DNA of 5,261 nucleotides from Planctomycetota bacterium (GCA_018400625.1 JAGYMJ010000571.1:1-5261); one strand, 5' to 3'. Shown: positions 1 to 5,261, numbered from the stretch's first letter. Made by a program: numbers and translations. The notes: a model not told the origin generated them from the letters alone.

Positions 1-1735
1 CCCCCAAACACGTATATATACCGCTTGACGCAACATAAAGGGCGATAGCGATGGCCTTCTCGCTCATCCACTCGGGCGCCGCACCGGCCACCGGCAGGTC
101 GGATATATCGTCCCCGAGACCGCCTTCTTTCACCATTTCGACACACGCCATCAGTATTCGGGTATTATCCACGCAGGAACCGAGATGCAGAACCGGCGCA
201 ATACCTACGGCGCGGCAGACTTCGCGCAGTCCTTCACCGGCATAAACATCAGCAGCTTCGGGTTTCATAAGTCCTGCTTTAGCGCAAGCTATAGCAGAAC
301 AGCCGGTTTGTACAACTAAAACATCGTTCCTTATCAGTTCTTTGACCATCTCCAAATGTCCTTCGTCATGCGTCATTTTCACATTATTGCAACCCACCAC
401 CCCGGCCACACCACGGATGCGTCCATCCATAATCGCTTTATTCAACGGACGCAATAAGGGACGGTATTTGCCGCCGAGCATGTTGAATATACTTTCAACC
501 GAATAACCGGCGACCAGATCTTCACTTTCTTCAGGGACAACCGTTTCAGCACTGCCGCGTTCCTTAAATGCCTCAACAGCTCTGGCAACGATTTCCTTCG
601 CCAGCGACAGTCCACGGGCTTCTTCAAACTCGATATGCTCAACCCCTTCAAAATGGGCCTTCGGTGAGGTCGAGATGAAGCGCGTTGACATACAGGAAGC
701 GTACTGGCTGATATTAGGAAAGATACACTGCACATCAACGACCATCGCATCGATGGCCCCTGTGGCCACGGCCAGTTCCTGCTGCAGAAAATTGCCGGCA
801 ACCGGTATCCCGTGCCTCATCAGGATTTCATTGGCGGTGCAACAGATGCCGGAGATCTGAAAGTCGTCCGCACCGGCCTCCTCGGCCATCTTTTTCATTT
901 CAGGTGTTTGAGTGGCAGCGACGATCATCTCCGAAAGAGTCGGTTCATGACCATGGACGATGATATTCACGGCTTCGGGGCGTATAACACCGAGATTTGC
1001 ACGCGCTTTGAGCGGTTCCGGCCCACCGAACAGAACATCGCTCAAATCGGTAGCATACATGCTGCCCCCCCATCCATCAGCCAGGGATGTTTTAATAGCT
1101 GTACGGATAATATGCCTCGGTTCGCTGTCAACTCCCATATGTGTGGAATGCAGAGCCCTTACAATATCTGCATCCACACCGGTAGGTGTTACCCCATGGT
1201 TTTCCCATTTTTTTTGCAGCGCCTCCGGGGCGCGCTTGACAAATCGCAGGCAACCTTCCTGACGTCCGAAATCAGCATAAGCCATCTCGGCGATCTCCTG
1301 TGCAATTTCGTCAGTATTTTTATTTTTTGTATCGACTCCGAATTCCCCAGCCAGTTTCATCAGCTTTGCTTCATTTTTAATTTCGTATCCTTCCGCTTTA
1401 TTCTGCGCTGCAAGCCTCAAGGCATGTACGATGTCCCGTCCGTGGTCTGAATGAGCAGCAGCGCCAACGGCAGCATGACGCGCAAGGTTACGGGCGGCGA
1501 TAACATCCACCGTTGCGCCGCACACGCCACAAGAAGCTCCTTCTTCAAAAGGGTCTATCCGGCATGGGCCTAACGTACAATTCTTACAGCAAAGCCCGAG
1601 ACTTCCGAACTCACACTGCGGCTGAACGGCCTCGTAGCGGTCCCAGACGAGATTATATCCTTTCTCGGCGCTATGCTCTATCATCTTCTGTGCAACGGGG
1701 TCAGCACTTTTTATATCTTTATCGTTCTCAACCAT
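1..1735 (-). CDS. cooS: Anaerobic Ni,Fe carbon monoxide dehydrogenase, catalytic subunit (3' end cut by window edge)
   Basis: Catalyses reversible CO + H2O = CO2 + 2 H+ + 2 e- as a cytoplasmic homodimer, passing electrons to a ferredoxin-like partner. The reading frame is open from ATG at 1735 to the left edge, giving 578 residues; family members run to about 620-640, so the C-terminus is missing. Compared with Carboxydothermus hydrogenoformans CODH-II, as I remember its numbering, all ligands can be placed: C41 and C49 for the subunit-bridging D-cluster; C50, C53, C58 and C72 for the B-cluster; H263, C299, C337, C449, C479 and C521 for the NiFe C-cluster. The histidine run H95/H98/H104 and K560 match the proton-transfer and active-site region. 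GWGGSM near 221-226 and GSCVDNTR at 519-526 are family hallmarks. The segment between C479 and C521 is about 8 residues shorter than in CODH-II, which suggests a different CODH clade. The start is fixed by a strong Shine-Dalgarno just after cooC. There is no sign of decay. Confidence 0.97.
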   Translation of the reverse strand, partial: MVENDKDIKSADPVAQKMIEHSAEKGYNLVWDRYEAVQPQCEFGSLGLCCKNCTLGPCRIDPFEEGASCGVCGATVDVIAARNLARHAAVGAAAHSDHGRDIVHALRLAAQNKAEGYEIKNEAKLMKLAGEFGVDTKNKNTDEIAQEIAEMAYADFGRQEGCLRFVKRAPEALQKKWENHGVTPTGVDADIVRALHSTHMGVDSEPRHIIRTAIKTSLADGWGGSMYATDLSDVLFGGPEPLKARANLGVIRPEAVNIIVHGHEPTLSEMIVAATQTPEMKKMAEEAGADDFQISGICCTANEILMRHGIPVAGNFLQQELAVATGAIDAMVVDVQCIFPNISQYASCMSTRFISTSPKAHFEGVEHIEFEEARGLSLAKEIVARAVEAFKERGSAETVVPEESEDLVAGYSVESIFNMLGGKYRPLLRPLNKAIMDGRIRGVAGVVGCNNVKMTHDEGHLEMVKELIRNDVLVVQTGCSAIACAKAGLMKPEAADVYAGEGLREVCRAVGIAPVLHLGSCVDNTRILMACVEMVKEGGLGDDISDLPVAGAAPEWMSEKAIAIALYVASSGIYTCLG

Positions 1736-1740
1736 TTATA

Positions 1741-1747
1741 CCTCCTT
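1741..1747 (-). promoter_or_regulatory. Ribosome binding site of cooS
   Basis: The minus strand reads AAGGAGG here, a near-perfect Shine-Dalgarno, 5 nt before the cooS ATG. It sits inside the 17-bp gap between the cooC stop and the cooS start. This decides the cooS start and supports translation from a shared cooCS transcript. Confidence 0.85.
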
Positions 1748-1752
1748 CAGCT

Positions 1753-2517
1753 TTATTTATTCAAAGATTCCATCTTATTTATCAGGTCTGCGACTATTTC
1801 CCTTTGTGTTTCAGTTCCCTTATAGGCACACTCCCCGCGCATGTCAGCCCTAAAAACGTCGTCTTCATAGGGGATTTGCGCGAGGACAGGGACAGGCTGT
1901 AGCAATTCCTTGATTTCTTCGGCCTCAGTTCCTCTGACCTTATTGATCACCGCCCCGACCTGGGAGACACCGATATCATCGGCCAATCCTGCGACATCAT
2001 GGGCGGTCTGAATACTTCTTTTCCCGGGTTCAACGACCACCAGCATCGCGTCCACGCCCTGAGCGGTGGCGCGGCCAAGATGTTCGATCCCCGCTTCCAT
2101 GTCCAGGATAACCCAGGCGTTGCTTCCGAAAAACATGTGAGAAACGACGGAACTGAGGAAAGCATTTTCAGGGCAAAAACACCCGCTTCCCCCCTTCTTC
2201 AATCTCCCGGTACGCAGAAGACGAACCCCGTCAACATCGATGGAATACTTACCGGGTATATCATCAACGCGGGGGTTCAATGTAAAGAAACCGCCGTAAC
2301 CGGATTCGGCCCCCGTGCGTTCCTTAATAACATCGTTTAGGTCGGCGAGCGATAGTGGGCCCTCAGAATTATTTAAGCCGAGGGCGAGGGCGGCGTTGGC
2401 ATCGGGATCGGCGTCAATGAGATAGACATCCCTGGATTGCTCGGCAATGAAACGGGCAATATATACGGAAAGAGTCGTTTTCCCCGCTCCACCCTTGCCG
2501 GTTATAGCTATTTTCAT
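1753..2517 (-). CDS. cooC: CODH nickel-insertion accessory ATPase CooC
   Basis: A 254-residue MinD/SIMIBI-class P-loop ATPase that helps load nickel into the C-cluster of CooS, in the cytoplasm. A deviant Walker A, GKGGAGKT, occupies residues 7-14, with signature lysine K8 expected to reach across the dimer. The switch I region is DADPDANAALALG from D35, and the switch II/Walker B aspartate is D139 in LDMEAG. The C113-x-C115 pair (GCFCPE) corresponds to the CxC metal site at the dimer interface of characterised CooC1 (Cys112/Cys114 in C. hydrogenoformans). The later VINKV stretch is typical of the nucleotide-base-binding end of the family. Length is normal. The ATG is preceded by AAGGTG on the minus strand (2523-2528), 5 nt away. 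The gene lies 17 bp upstream of cooS, so its maturation target is almost certainly that CODH. The related AcsF (acetyl-CoA synthase) ATPases are the main alternative, but the context favours CooC. Confidence 0.95.
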   Translation of the reverse strand: MKIAITGKGGAGKTTLSVYIARFIAEQSRDVYLIDADPDANAALALGLNNSEGPLSLADLNDVIKERTGAESGYGGFFTLNPRVDDIPGKYSIDVDGVRLLRTGRLKKGGSGCFCPENAFLSSVVSHMFFGSNAWVILDMEAGIEHLGRATAQGVDAMLVVVEPGKRSIQTAHDVAGLADDIGVSQVGAVINKVRGTEAEEIKELLQPVPVLAQIPYEDDVFRADMRGECAYKGTETQREIVADLINKMESLNK

Positions 2518-2522
2518 GTTTA

Positions 2523-2560
2523 CACCTTTGGAACGATCGTTCGATATGGGAAAAGCCCAT
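2523..2560 (-). promoter_or_regulatory. Palindromes immediately upstream of cooC (possible operator)
   Basis: Positions 2531-2542 are a perfect 12-bp palindrome, GAACGATCGTTC. Next to it, 2546-2550 and 2556-2560 form a 5-bp inverted repeat (ATGGG/CCCAT) around AAAAG. Both lie directly 5' of the cooC ribosome binding site (AAGGTG at 2523-2528). The half-site spacing resembles operators of TetR-type repressors, but no regulator gene is in the window. One perfect 12-mer palindrome is expected by chance in about 4 kb, so placement is the only argument for function. It does not resemble the CooA/CRP-type box I know from CO-sensing systems. Confidence 0.3.
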
Positions 2561-2619
2561 GTGGTAGATCAACAACTCTATTTCCAGCCTGATTCATGAG
2601 TGTTAAAGGCACACTGATT

Positions 2620-2655
2620 AAAGAACGCTCCCGGCGCAGAAAGCGACCGGTAGCG
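2620..2655 (-). terminator. GC-rich hairpin with U-tract in the cooCS leader (possible attenuator)
   Basis: On the minus strand, CGCTACCGG (2655-2647) can pair with CCGGGAGCG (2634-2626), 8 of 9 positions, around a 12-nt loop. It is followed at once by TTCTTT (2625-2620). A GC stem plus a short U-rich run has intrinsic-terminator form. It lies about 105 nt before cooC and downstream of the candidate cooC promoter, so if that promoter is real the hairpin would sit inside the leader as an attenuator. Alternatively it could be a back-up terminator for sulfatase read-through. The U-tract is short and interrupted. Confidence 0.35.
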
Positions 2656-2693
2656 CTTTTTGCTTAAAAGTATCCGTAAAATCATCACTTAAT

Positions 2694-2721
2694 ATCGTAT
2701 ATATTACCACATTAATATCAA
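2694..2721 (-). promoter_or_regulatory. Candidate sigma-70-type promoter of cooCS
   Basis: On the minus strand a -35-like TTGATA (2721-2716) is followed, after 16 bp of AT-rich sequence, by a -10-like TACGAT (2699-2694). That is 5/6 and 4/6 to consensus. It would start transcription near 2687 and give a leader of about 170 nt to cooC. This is the best match I saw in the intergenic stretch, but the -10 is weak. Confidence 0.33.
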
Positions 2722-2730
2722 AGAGGCAAT

Positions 2731-2764
2731 AAAAGAAAAACATATAAAACAGAAGTCCTGTTTT
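2731..2764 (-). terminator. Candidate terminator of the sulfatase transcript
   Basis: A perfect 7-bp inverted repeat, AAAACAG / CTGTTTT (2746-2752 and 2758-2764), has a 5-nt loop. On the minus strand it is followed by a T-rich run (ATATGTTTTTCTTTT, 2745-2731). It lies about 205 bp past the sulfatase stop and just before the candidate cooC promoter, a sensible place to separate the units. The stem is mostly A-T, so termination strength is doubtful. Confidence 0.35.
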
Positions 2765-2788
2765 GATGTTCGAACGTGTTCATGTCAT

Positions 2789-2959
2789 CCGGCCCGAGCC
2801 GGTAGGGAAGCCGGGCACTGGCTCGATGATAGTGGTTAATCAGTGCCTCCACCAACACGGGGTCGGTGGGGGGCTTGGTGGAGTATTGCTTCCGTAGTGG
2901 TGAATCATTGGCCCCACCGGCACAGGGCACGGTGGTAGCACAAAGTGGTTCACTGAGGG
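2789..2959. repeat. GC-rich intergenic patch with inverted and degenerate direct repeats
   Basis: This stretch is clearly more GC-rich than the AT-rich sequence at 2660-2780. It contains an inverted repeat (2795-2803 with 2817-2825, 8 of 9 pairs) and a degenerate direct repeat of 23 bp (2831-2853 and 2896-2918, 19 of 23 identical, both starting AGTGGT and ending CCACC). A partial third copy starts at 2944 (AGTGGTTCACTGAG). Short frames cross it on the minus strand, but none has a convincing start, ribosome binding site or recognisable product. I read it as non-coding repeat DNA between the sulfatase and the cooCS promoter region. Confidence 0.5.
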
Positions 2960-2969
2960 CTGACGGATA

Positions 2970-4472
2970 TCAACTATCGCTATGGGGTTGAGATAAACCG
3001 AGGCGCTGATATTGTTCGGACGGTGCTTCGGCGGTTTGCATCGCTTCCAGGAGGGCATCGCGCATGCGGCTCTCAATATTCTCATCTTTCAGCGGATGCT
3101 TCTGTTCGGGGTCCTTCTCGTTATCAAACAGTAGTGAGCCGAAGGAATAAGCATCGGTTTTAACGTGCCGGGGGACTTCTTGAGGATTTGTATCAATTTT
3201 AAGCGTTGGACAGTCTTTGGTAAAATTGAAAGGTGGGCGCAGTTGTGCCGTTCTCATCTCGGCCACGGGAAAAGTATGTTTCATATGTGTCGGCATGAGC
3301 GTATAATTAAAAAGAGGCTGATTCTCCGGATTCGCGGGCGCCCGCATGTACACATACCTGCCGTCGGTGCAGTTGACATGTGCACCATGCAGCCCAAACA
3401 GGCCGGACTTGCGCACGGGGCGGTCGGTGGCAATGGTTTCCCGCAGCGGGACACCCATCATGTCTATCGGGAGTTCAACATGAAAAAAGTCAAGAAGAGT
3501 GGCGGGCAGATCAATGGTCTGGACCAGGCTTTGCCGCCTGACACCTCGGCATCCTTCACGGGGGTCCCAGATGAAAAGCGGTATGTTGGCGACTTCATTG
3601 TAGAAAGGCATACGGCACTTACCGCAAAAACCATGTTCCCCGAGCAAAAAACCGTGATCGGTATTGACGATCAGCATGGTATCTTCCCACATGCCCCGTT
3701 CATCCATCTTATCCAGCACCTTGCCAAGGTAATGATCGCACATGCTGACCAAGGCTGCATTTTCCATTCGGAGATGCTCCAAGGCTTCCTGATCAACTTG
3801 AGTAGGTCCATACCCGGGTGAATCGAAATGGGGTCCGTTGTAGTCATGGGGATAAAGCTTCTTGAAACGTTCCGGTACAAAAAACGGTTCATGGGGATCA
3901 AAGGTTTCAATCTGCAGGAACCAATCCTCACGCTGATGATGATCGTTGATAAATTCCAGTCCACGCGCGAAAGTCTGGGGCTGGGGCTGGCTCTCCTCAT
4001 CAACCATAAATTGCCTGTTGATAAAATCCTGCCGCCCCCAATTCGGAGCAACCCTGGGATTAAGTGACTCGGGAATGGAGGAGACGCCCAGTGTAGGTTT
4101 CCAATTATCGCCTTCCTGTCCCCGCACGTTTTCCCAGGAGCTGTAACGCGTATGATATGTCGCTCCCCCTTCTTCCCAATAATGATAGTGGTCGCTGACA
4201 AGATGGGTATAGATATCGTTGTTCTTGAGTATCTCCGGCATCGAATCGTCAAAAGGCTCAATCGGCCCCCAGGAACGGTGGAGGAAATTGTAGCGTCCCG
4301 TATGCAATTCACGCCGCGCCGGCATACAAGCCATGCTGCCGACATAGGCACGATCAAAGGTCGCACTGCGGCTCGCCAGACGCGCGAAGTTGGGTGCATG
4401 GACCCATTCACAGCCGTAGGGCGGCAACATACGACGATTCAAGCTGTCGAACATTATCATAATAGCTTTCAT
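2970..4472 (-). CDS. Type I (formylglycine-dependent) sulfatase, apparently cytoplasmic
   Basis: A 500-residue member of the alkaline-phosphatase/sulfatase fold that hydrolyses sulfate esters (or sulfamates) of an unknown substrate. The maturation motif is C49-M-P-A-R53, continuing to the TG of LHTGR (58-59). C49 would be oxidised to formylglycine, in an anaerobe presumably by an anSME-type radical SAM enzyme, since this is the Cys form. Metal-site candidates are D9 in the first beta strand (MFDSLN) and D272-H273 in NTDHGFLLGEHG; K285 fits the usual substrate lysine. The C-terminal LFDNEKDPEQ (448-457) is the typical subdomain motif. The frame extends to an ATG at 4550, but that extension is not a signal peptide and would place the promoter inside the gene. 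ATG 4472 has GGAG 7 nt upstream (4480-4483) and begins right at the first beta strand. No signal peptide or lipobox is seen. Substrate class cannot be assigned from sequence alone, and no maturase or glycosidase is adjacent. Confidence 0.95.
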   Translation of the reverse strand: MKAIMIMFDSLNRRMLPPYGCEWVHAPNFARLASRSATFDRAYVGSMACMPARRELHTGRYNFLHRSWGPIEPFDDSMPEILKNNDIYTHLVSDHYHYWEEGGATYHTRYSSWENVRGQEGDNWKPTLGVSSIPESLNPRVAPNWGRQDFINRQFMVDEESQPQPQTFARGLEFINDHHQREDWFLQIETFDPHEPFFVPERFKKLYPHDYNGPHFDSPGYGPTQVDQEALEHLRMENAALVSMCDHYLGKVLDKMDERGMWEDTMLIVNTDHGFLLGEHGFCGKCRMPFYNEVANIPLFIWDPREGCRGVRRQSLVQTIDLPATLLDFFHVELPIDMMGVPLRETIATDRPVRKSGLFGLHGAHVNCTDGRYVYMRAPANPENQPLFNYTLMPTHMKHTFPVAEMRTAQLRPPFNFTKDCPTLKIDTNPQEVPRHVKTDAYSFGSLLFDNEKDPEQKHPLKDENIESRMRDALLEAMQTAEAPSEQYQRLGLSQPHSDS

Positions 4473-4503
4473 TGTTAAGCTCCGATAGAGAAACTTTTGA
4501 GGA

Positions 4504-4532
4504 AGAATATCAACATCGAAGGGCCTTGTCAA
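4504..4532 (-). promoter_or_regulatory. Sigma-70-type promoter of the sulfatase gene
   Basis: The minus strand has a perfect -35 TTGACA (4532-4527), a 17-bp spacer and a -10 TATTCT (4509-4504, 4/6) with an extended TGn just before it. Transcription would begin near 4497, leaving a leader of about 25 nt that contains the GGAG at 4480-4483. This is the strongest promoter match I saw in the window and supports the start at 4472. Confidence 0.6.
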
Positions 4533-4564
4533 TTGAAACGGGTAGGGCAATGGGTATATATCCA

Positions 4565-4625
4565 GTGAAACACGTTACCGCCGGGCTTGTCCCGGCGGTA
4601 GGAACCACCAATCAACGTGGTTCAC
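4565..4625. repeat. REP-like nested inverted repeat upstream of the sulfatase promoter
   Basis: A perfect 10-bp inverted repeat (TACCGCCGGG at 4576-4585, CCCGGCGGTA at 4591-4600) surrounds a 5-nt loop CTTGT. It is enclosed by outer arms GTGAAACACGTT (4565-4576) and AACGTGGTTCAC (4614-4625), which match at 11 of 12 positions. No T-run follows on either strand, so it is not a canonical intrinsic terminator. It lies upstream of the promoter, outside the predicted mRNA. Its compact palindromic form resembles a REP/MITE-type dispersed element; whether it recurs in the genome cannot be told here. Confidence 0.6.
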
Positions 4626-5003
4626 CGAGAAGTTACCCTTAGTGAACCATGTCTTTCCCGGGAACGCGGGCACATTGTCCGCGGAGGATTTCAGTAAGGC
4701 TCACTATAATGAGTTATACTCCTCAAGAAGACAATAGCGACCTTTATAGTGCCCGCCGCGCGCATCTGGCCGGGCGTTTTTTCGGTACTTTTGCTGCGTT
4801 TCTTTTTGTAACTTGTTCTTCCGGTTTTTGTTTTCTCATGATTCCCTTCTTGCTATCTCCCTTTTTTCTACCGCCTCACAGCAGGCCCCTGACGGCTTTG
4901 CGCTTGTTGTTTATTTTATACTGATCCTGGAATCGAAGCAAGAATAGGTAATATAAACGAAAAAAAGATGAATTATCTGAACCTCAGGAAGGGAGGATAA
5001 TCG
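4626..5003. other. Stretch with no supported gene
   Basis: The left part (4630-4690) is GC-rich and has CCCTTAGTGAACCA at 4636-4649, an inverted near-copy of 2946-2959. An 8-bp inverted repeat CACTATAA/TTATAGTG occupies 4702-4709 and 4744-4751. From about 4770 to 4875 the plus strand is strongly pyrimidine-rich. Two short frames cross it: plus-strand 4709-4924 (71 codons, hydrophobic, poorly placed AAGG about 10 nt upstream) and minus-strand 4839-4744 (31 codons, Lys/Arg-rich, GAAGG 5 nt upstream). Neither matches a family I recognise, they overlap each other, and their composition follows the base skew. I do not call either a gene. Confidence 0.5.
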
Positions 5004-5061
5004 GGAATCTGGAATGTGGAATGAGGAATTAACGGCAAACGACGAACGAAGAACGACAAAG
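5004..5061. repeat. Degenerate 7-bp tandem repeats
   Basis: Four consecutive heptamers of form GGAATNN fill 5004-5031 (ending CT, GT, GA, TA). After 2 bp, four more heptamers, GGCAAAC, GACGAAC, GAAGAAC and GACAAAG, fill 5034-5061. The spacing is exact while the units vary, which indicates an old or constrained short tandem array rather than coding sequence. Confidence 0.75.
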
Positions 5062-5067
5062 GCCGTC

Positions 5068-5204
5068 CACAGATTACACAGATTTGCGCAGATTAAAGGC
5101 AAAGGCGGGTTCTCGCAGAGGTGCAGCGGACGCAGAGAACGACAAAGGATTGGGGTTAACTTGAAAAGATTATCGGAAAAACCACAGAAGGCACGGATTA
5201 AAGC
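5068..5204. repeat. Degenerate 10-bp CRCAGATT-type and CGCAGAG-type repeats
   Basis: Positions 5068-5096 hold three units of CRCAGATT at 9-10 bp spacing. A second block at 5114-5137 begins and ends with CGCAGAG. The 12-mer GAACGACAAAGG ends the heptamer array at 5051-5062 and recurs exactly at 5137-5148. A further related string, CACAGAAGGCACGGATTAAAG, lies at 5183-5203. I associate such strings with intergenic DNA of uncultivated anaerobes such as Planctomycetes and Lentisphaerae, from memory. A plus-strand frame of about 70 codons across them is a by-product of the repeats. Confidence 0.7.
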
Positions 5205-5261
5205 AAATGGAGGATATAAGATTTAAGGGAAAAAAACAGCACCACCACCAGAGAAAAGTTA

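Noticed and set aside
812..1450. Long plus-strand frame of 212 codons
   Set aside because: It lies wholly antisense to cooS, whose minus-strand frame shows all CODH metal ligands; the protein resembles nothing known.
2640..2661. AAAGCG/CGCTTT hairpin followed by T residues on the plus strand, resembling a terminator
   Set aside because: There is no plus-strand gene upstream, the stem is only 6 bp, and the same bases form a better GC-rich hairpin with a U-tract on the minus strand.
2718..3085. Two minus-strand frames (2718-2930 and 2840-3085) after the sulfatase stop, considered as a frameshifted sulfatase C-terminus or small gene
   Set aside because: The sulfatase already ends with its normal C-terminal motif at usual length; the frames cross GC-rich repeats and overlap the candidate terminator, with no ribosome binding site.
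3165..3821. Plus-strand frame of 218 codons, and a minus-strand frame at 3671-4411
   Set aside because: Both are shadows of the sulfatase gene in other frames, with no recognisable motifs.
4649..4924. Plus-strand frame of 91 codons (or 71 from 4709) with a hydrophobic stretch
   Set aside because: Hydrophobicity follows from the T-rich strand; no family match, weak and badly spaced ribosome binding site, and the upstream part overlaps repeat sequence.
5004..5204. CRISPR array
   Set aside because: The repeat units are 7-12 bp, degenerate and contiguous, without unique spacers of regular length.
5014..5226. Plus-strand frame of 70 codons reading through the short tandem repeats
   Set aside because: Its sequence is a translation of the 7-bp and 10-bp repeats; such frames are typical spurious calls.
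5207..5261. ATG-initiated frame open to the right edge on the plus strand
   Set aside because: Only 18 codons are visible, there is no properly spaced Shine-Dalgarno, and it follows directly on repeat DNA; nothing supports a gene start.

Overview
The window suggests a strictly anaerobic, probably uncultivated bacterium of moderate GC content. The main clue is a monofunctional Ni,Fe carbon monoxide dehydrogenase (CODH) encoded with its nickel-insertion ATPase. Beside it lies a sulfatase of the kind abundant in Planctomycetes, Lentisphaerae and Kiritimatiellae. The right end carries short degenerate 7-bp and 10-bp tandem repeats that I associate with intergenic DNA of such uncultivated lineages. 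The phylum is an inference, not a demonstration.

Layout: all three well-supported genes are on the minus strand. Reading in the direction of transcription (right to left): (a) 4473-5261 is about 790 bp without a supported gene; it holds degenerate tandem repeats, a pyrimidine-rich stretch, a REP-like nested inverted repeat and a good sigma-70-type promoter. (b) 2970-4472 encodes a 500-residue type I sulfatase with the CxPxR formylglycine motif and no signal peptide. (c) 2521-2969 is about 450 bp without a gene; it has a GC-rich repeat patch, a candidate terminator, a weak candidate promoter, and a structured leader with a hairpin plus U-tract and a 12-bp palindrome. (d) 1753-2517 is cooC. (e) 1-1735 is cooS, cut by the left edge after 578 residues.

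The genes as a unit: cooC and cooS are 17 bp apart, with the cooS ribosome binding site in the gap, so they form a cooCS operon. CooC would load nickel into the C-cluster of CooS, which interconverts CO and CO2. Every iron-sulfur and C-cluster ligand expected from characterised CODHs is visible. No ferredoxin (cooF), hydrogenase, acetyl-CoA synthase or CO sensor gene lies in the window, so the physiological role (CO oxidation, carbon fixation or redox balancing) cannot be decided here. The sulfatase has its own promoter and no evident functional link to the CODH.

I found no convincing undescribed system. The most interesting unexplained signals are the structured cooCS leader and the layered repeats in the two gene-free stretches.
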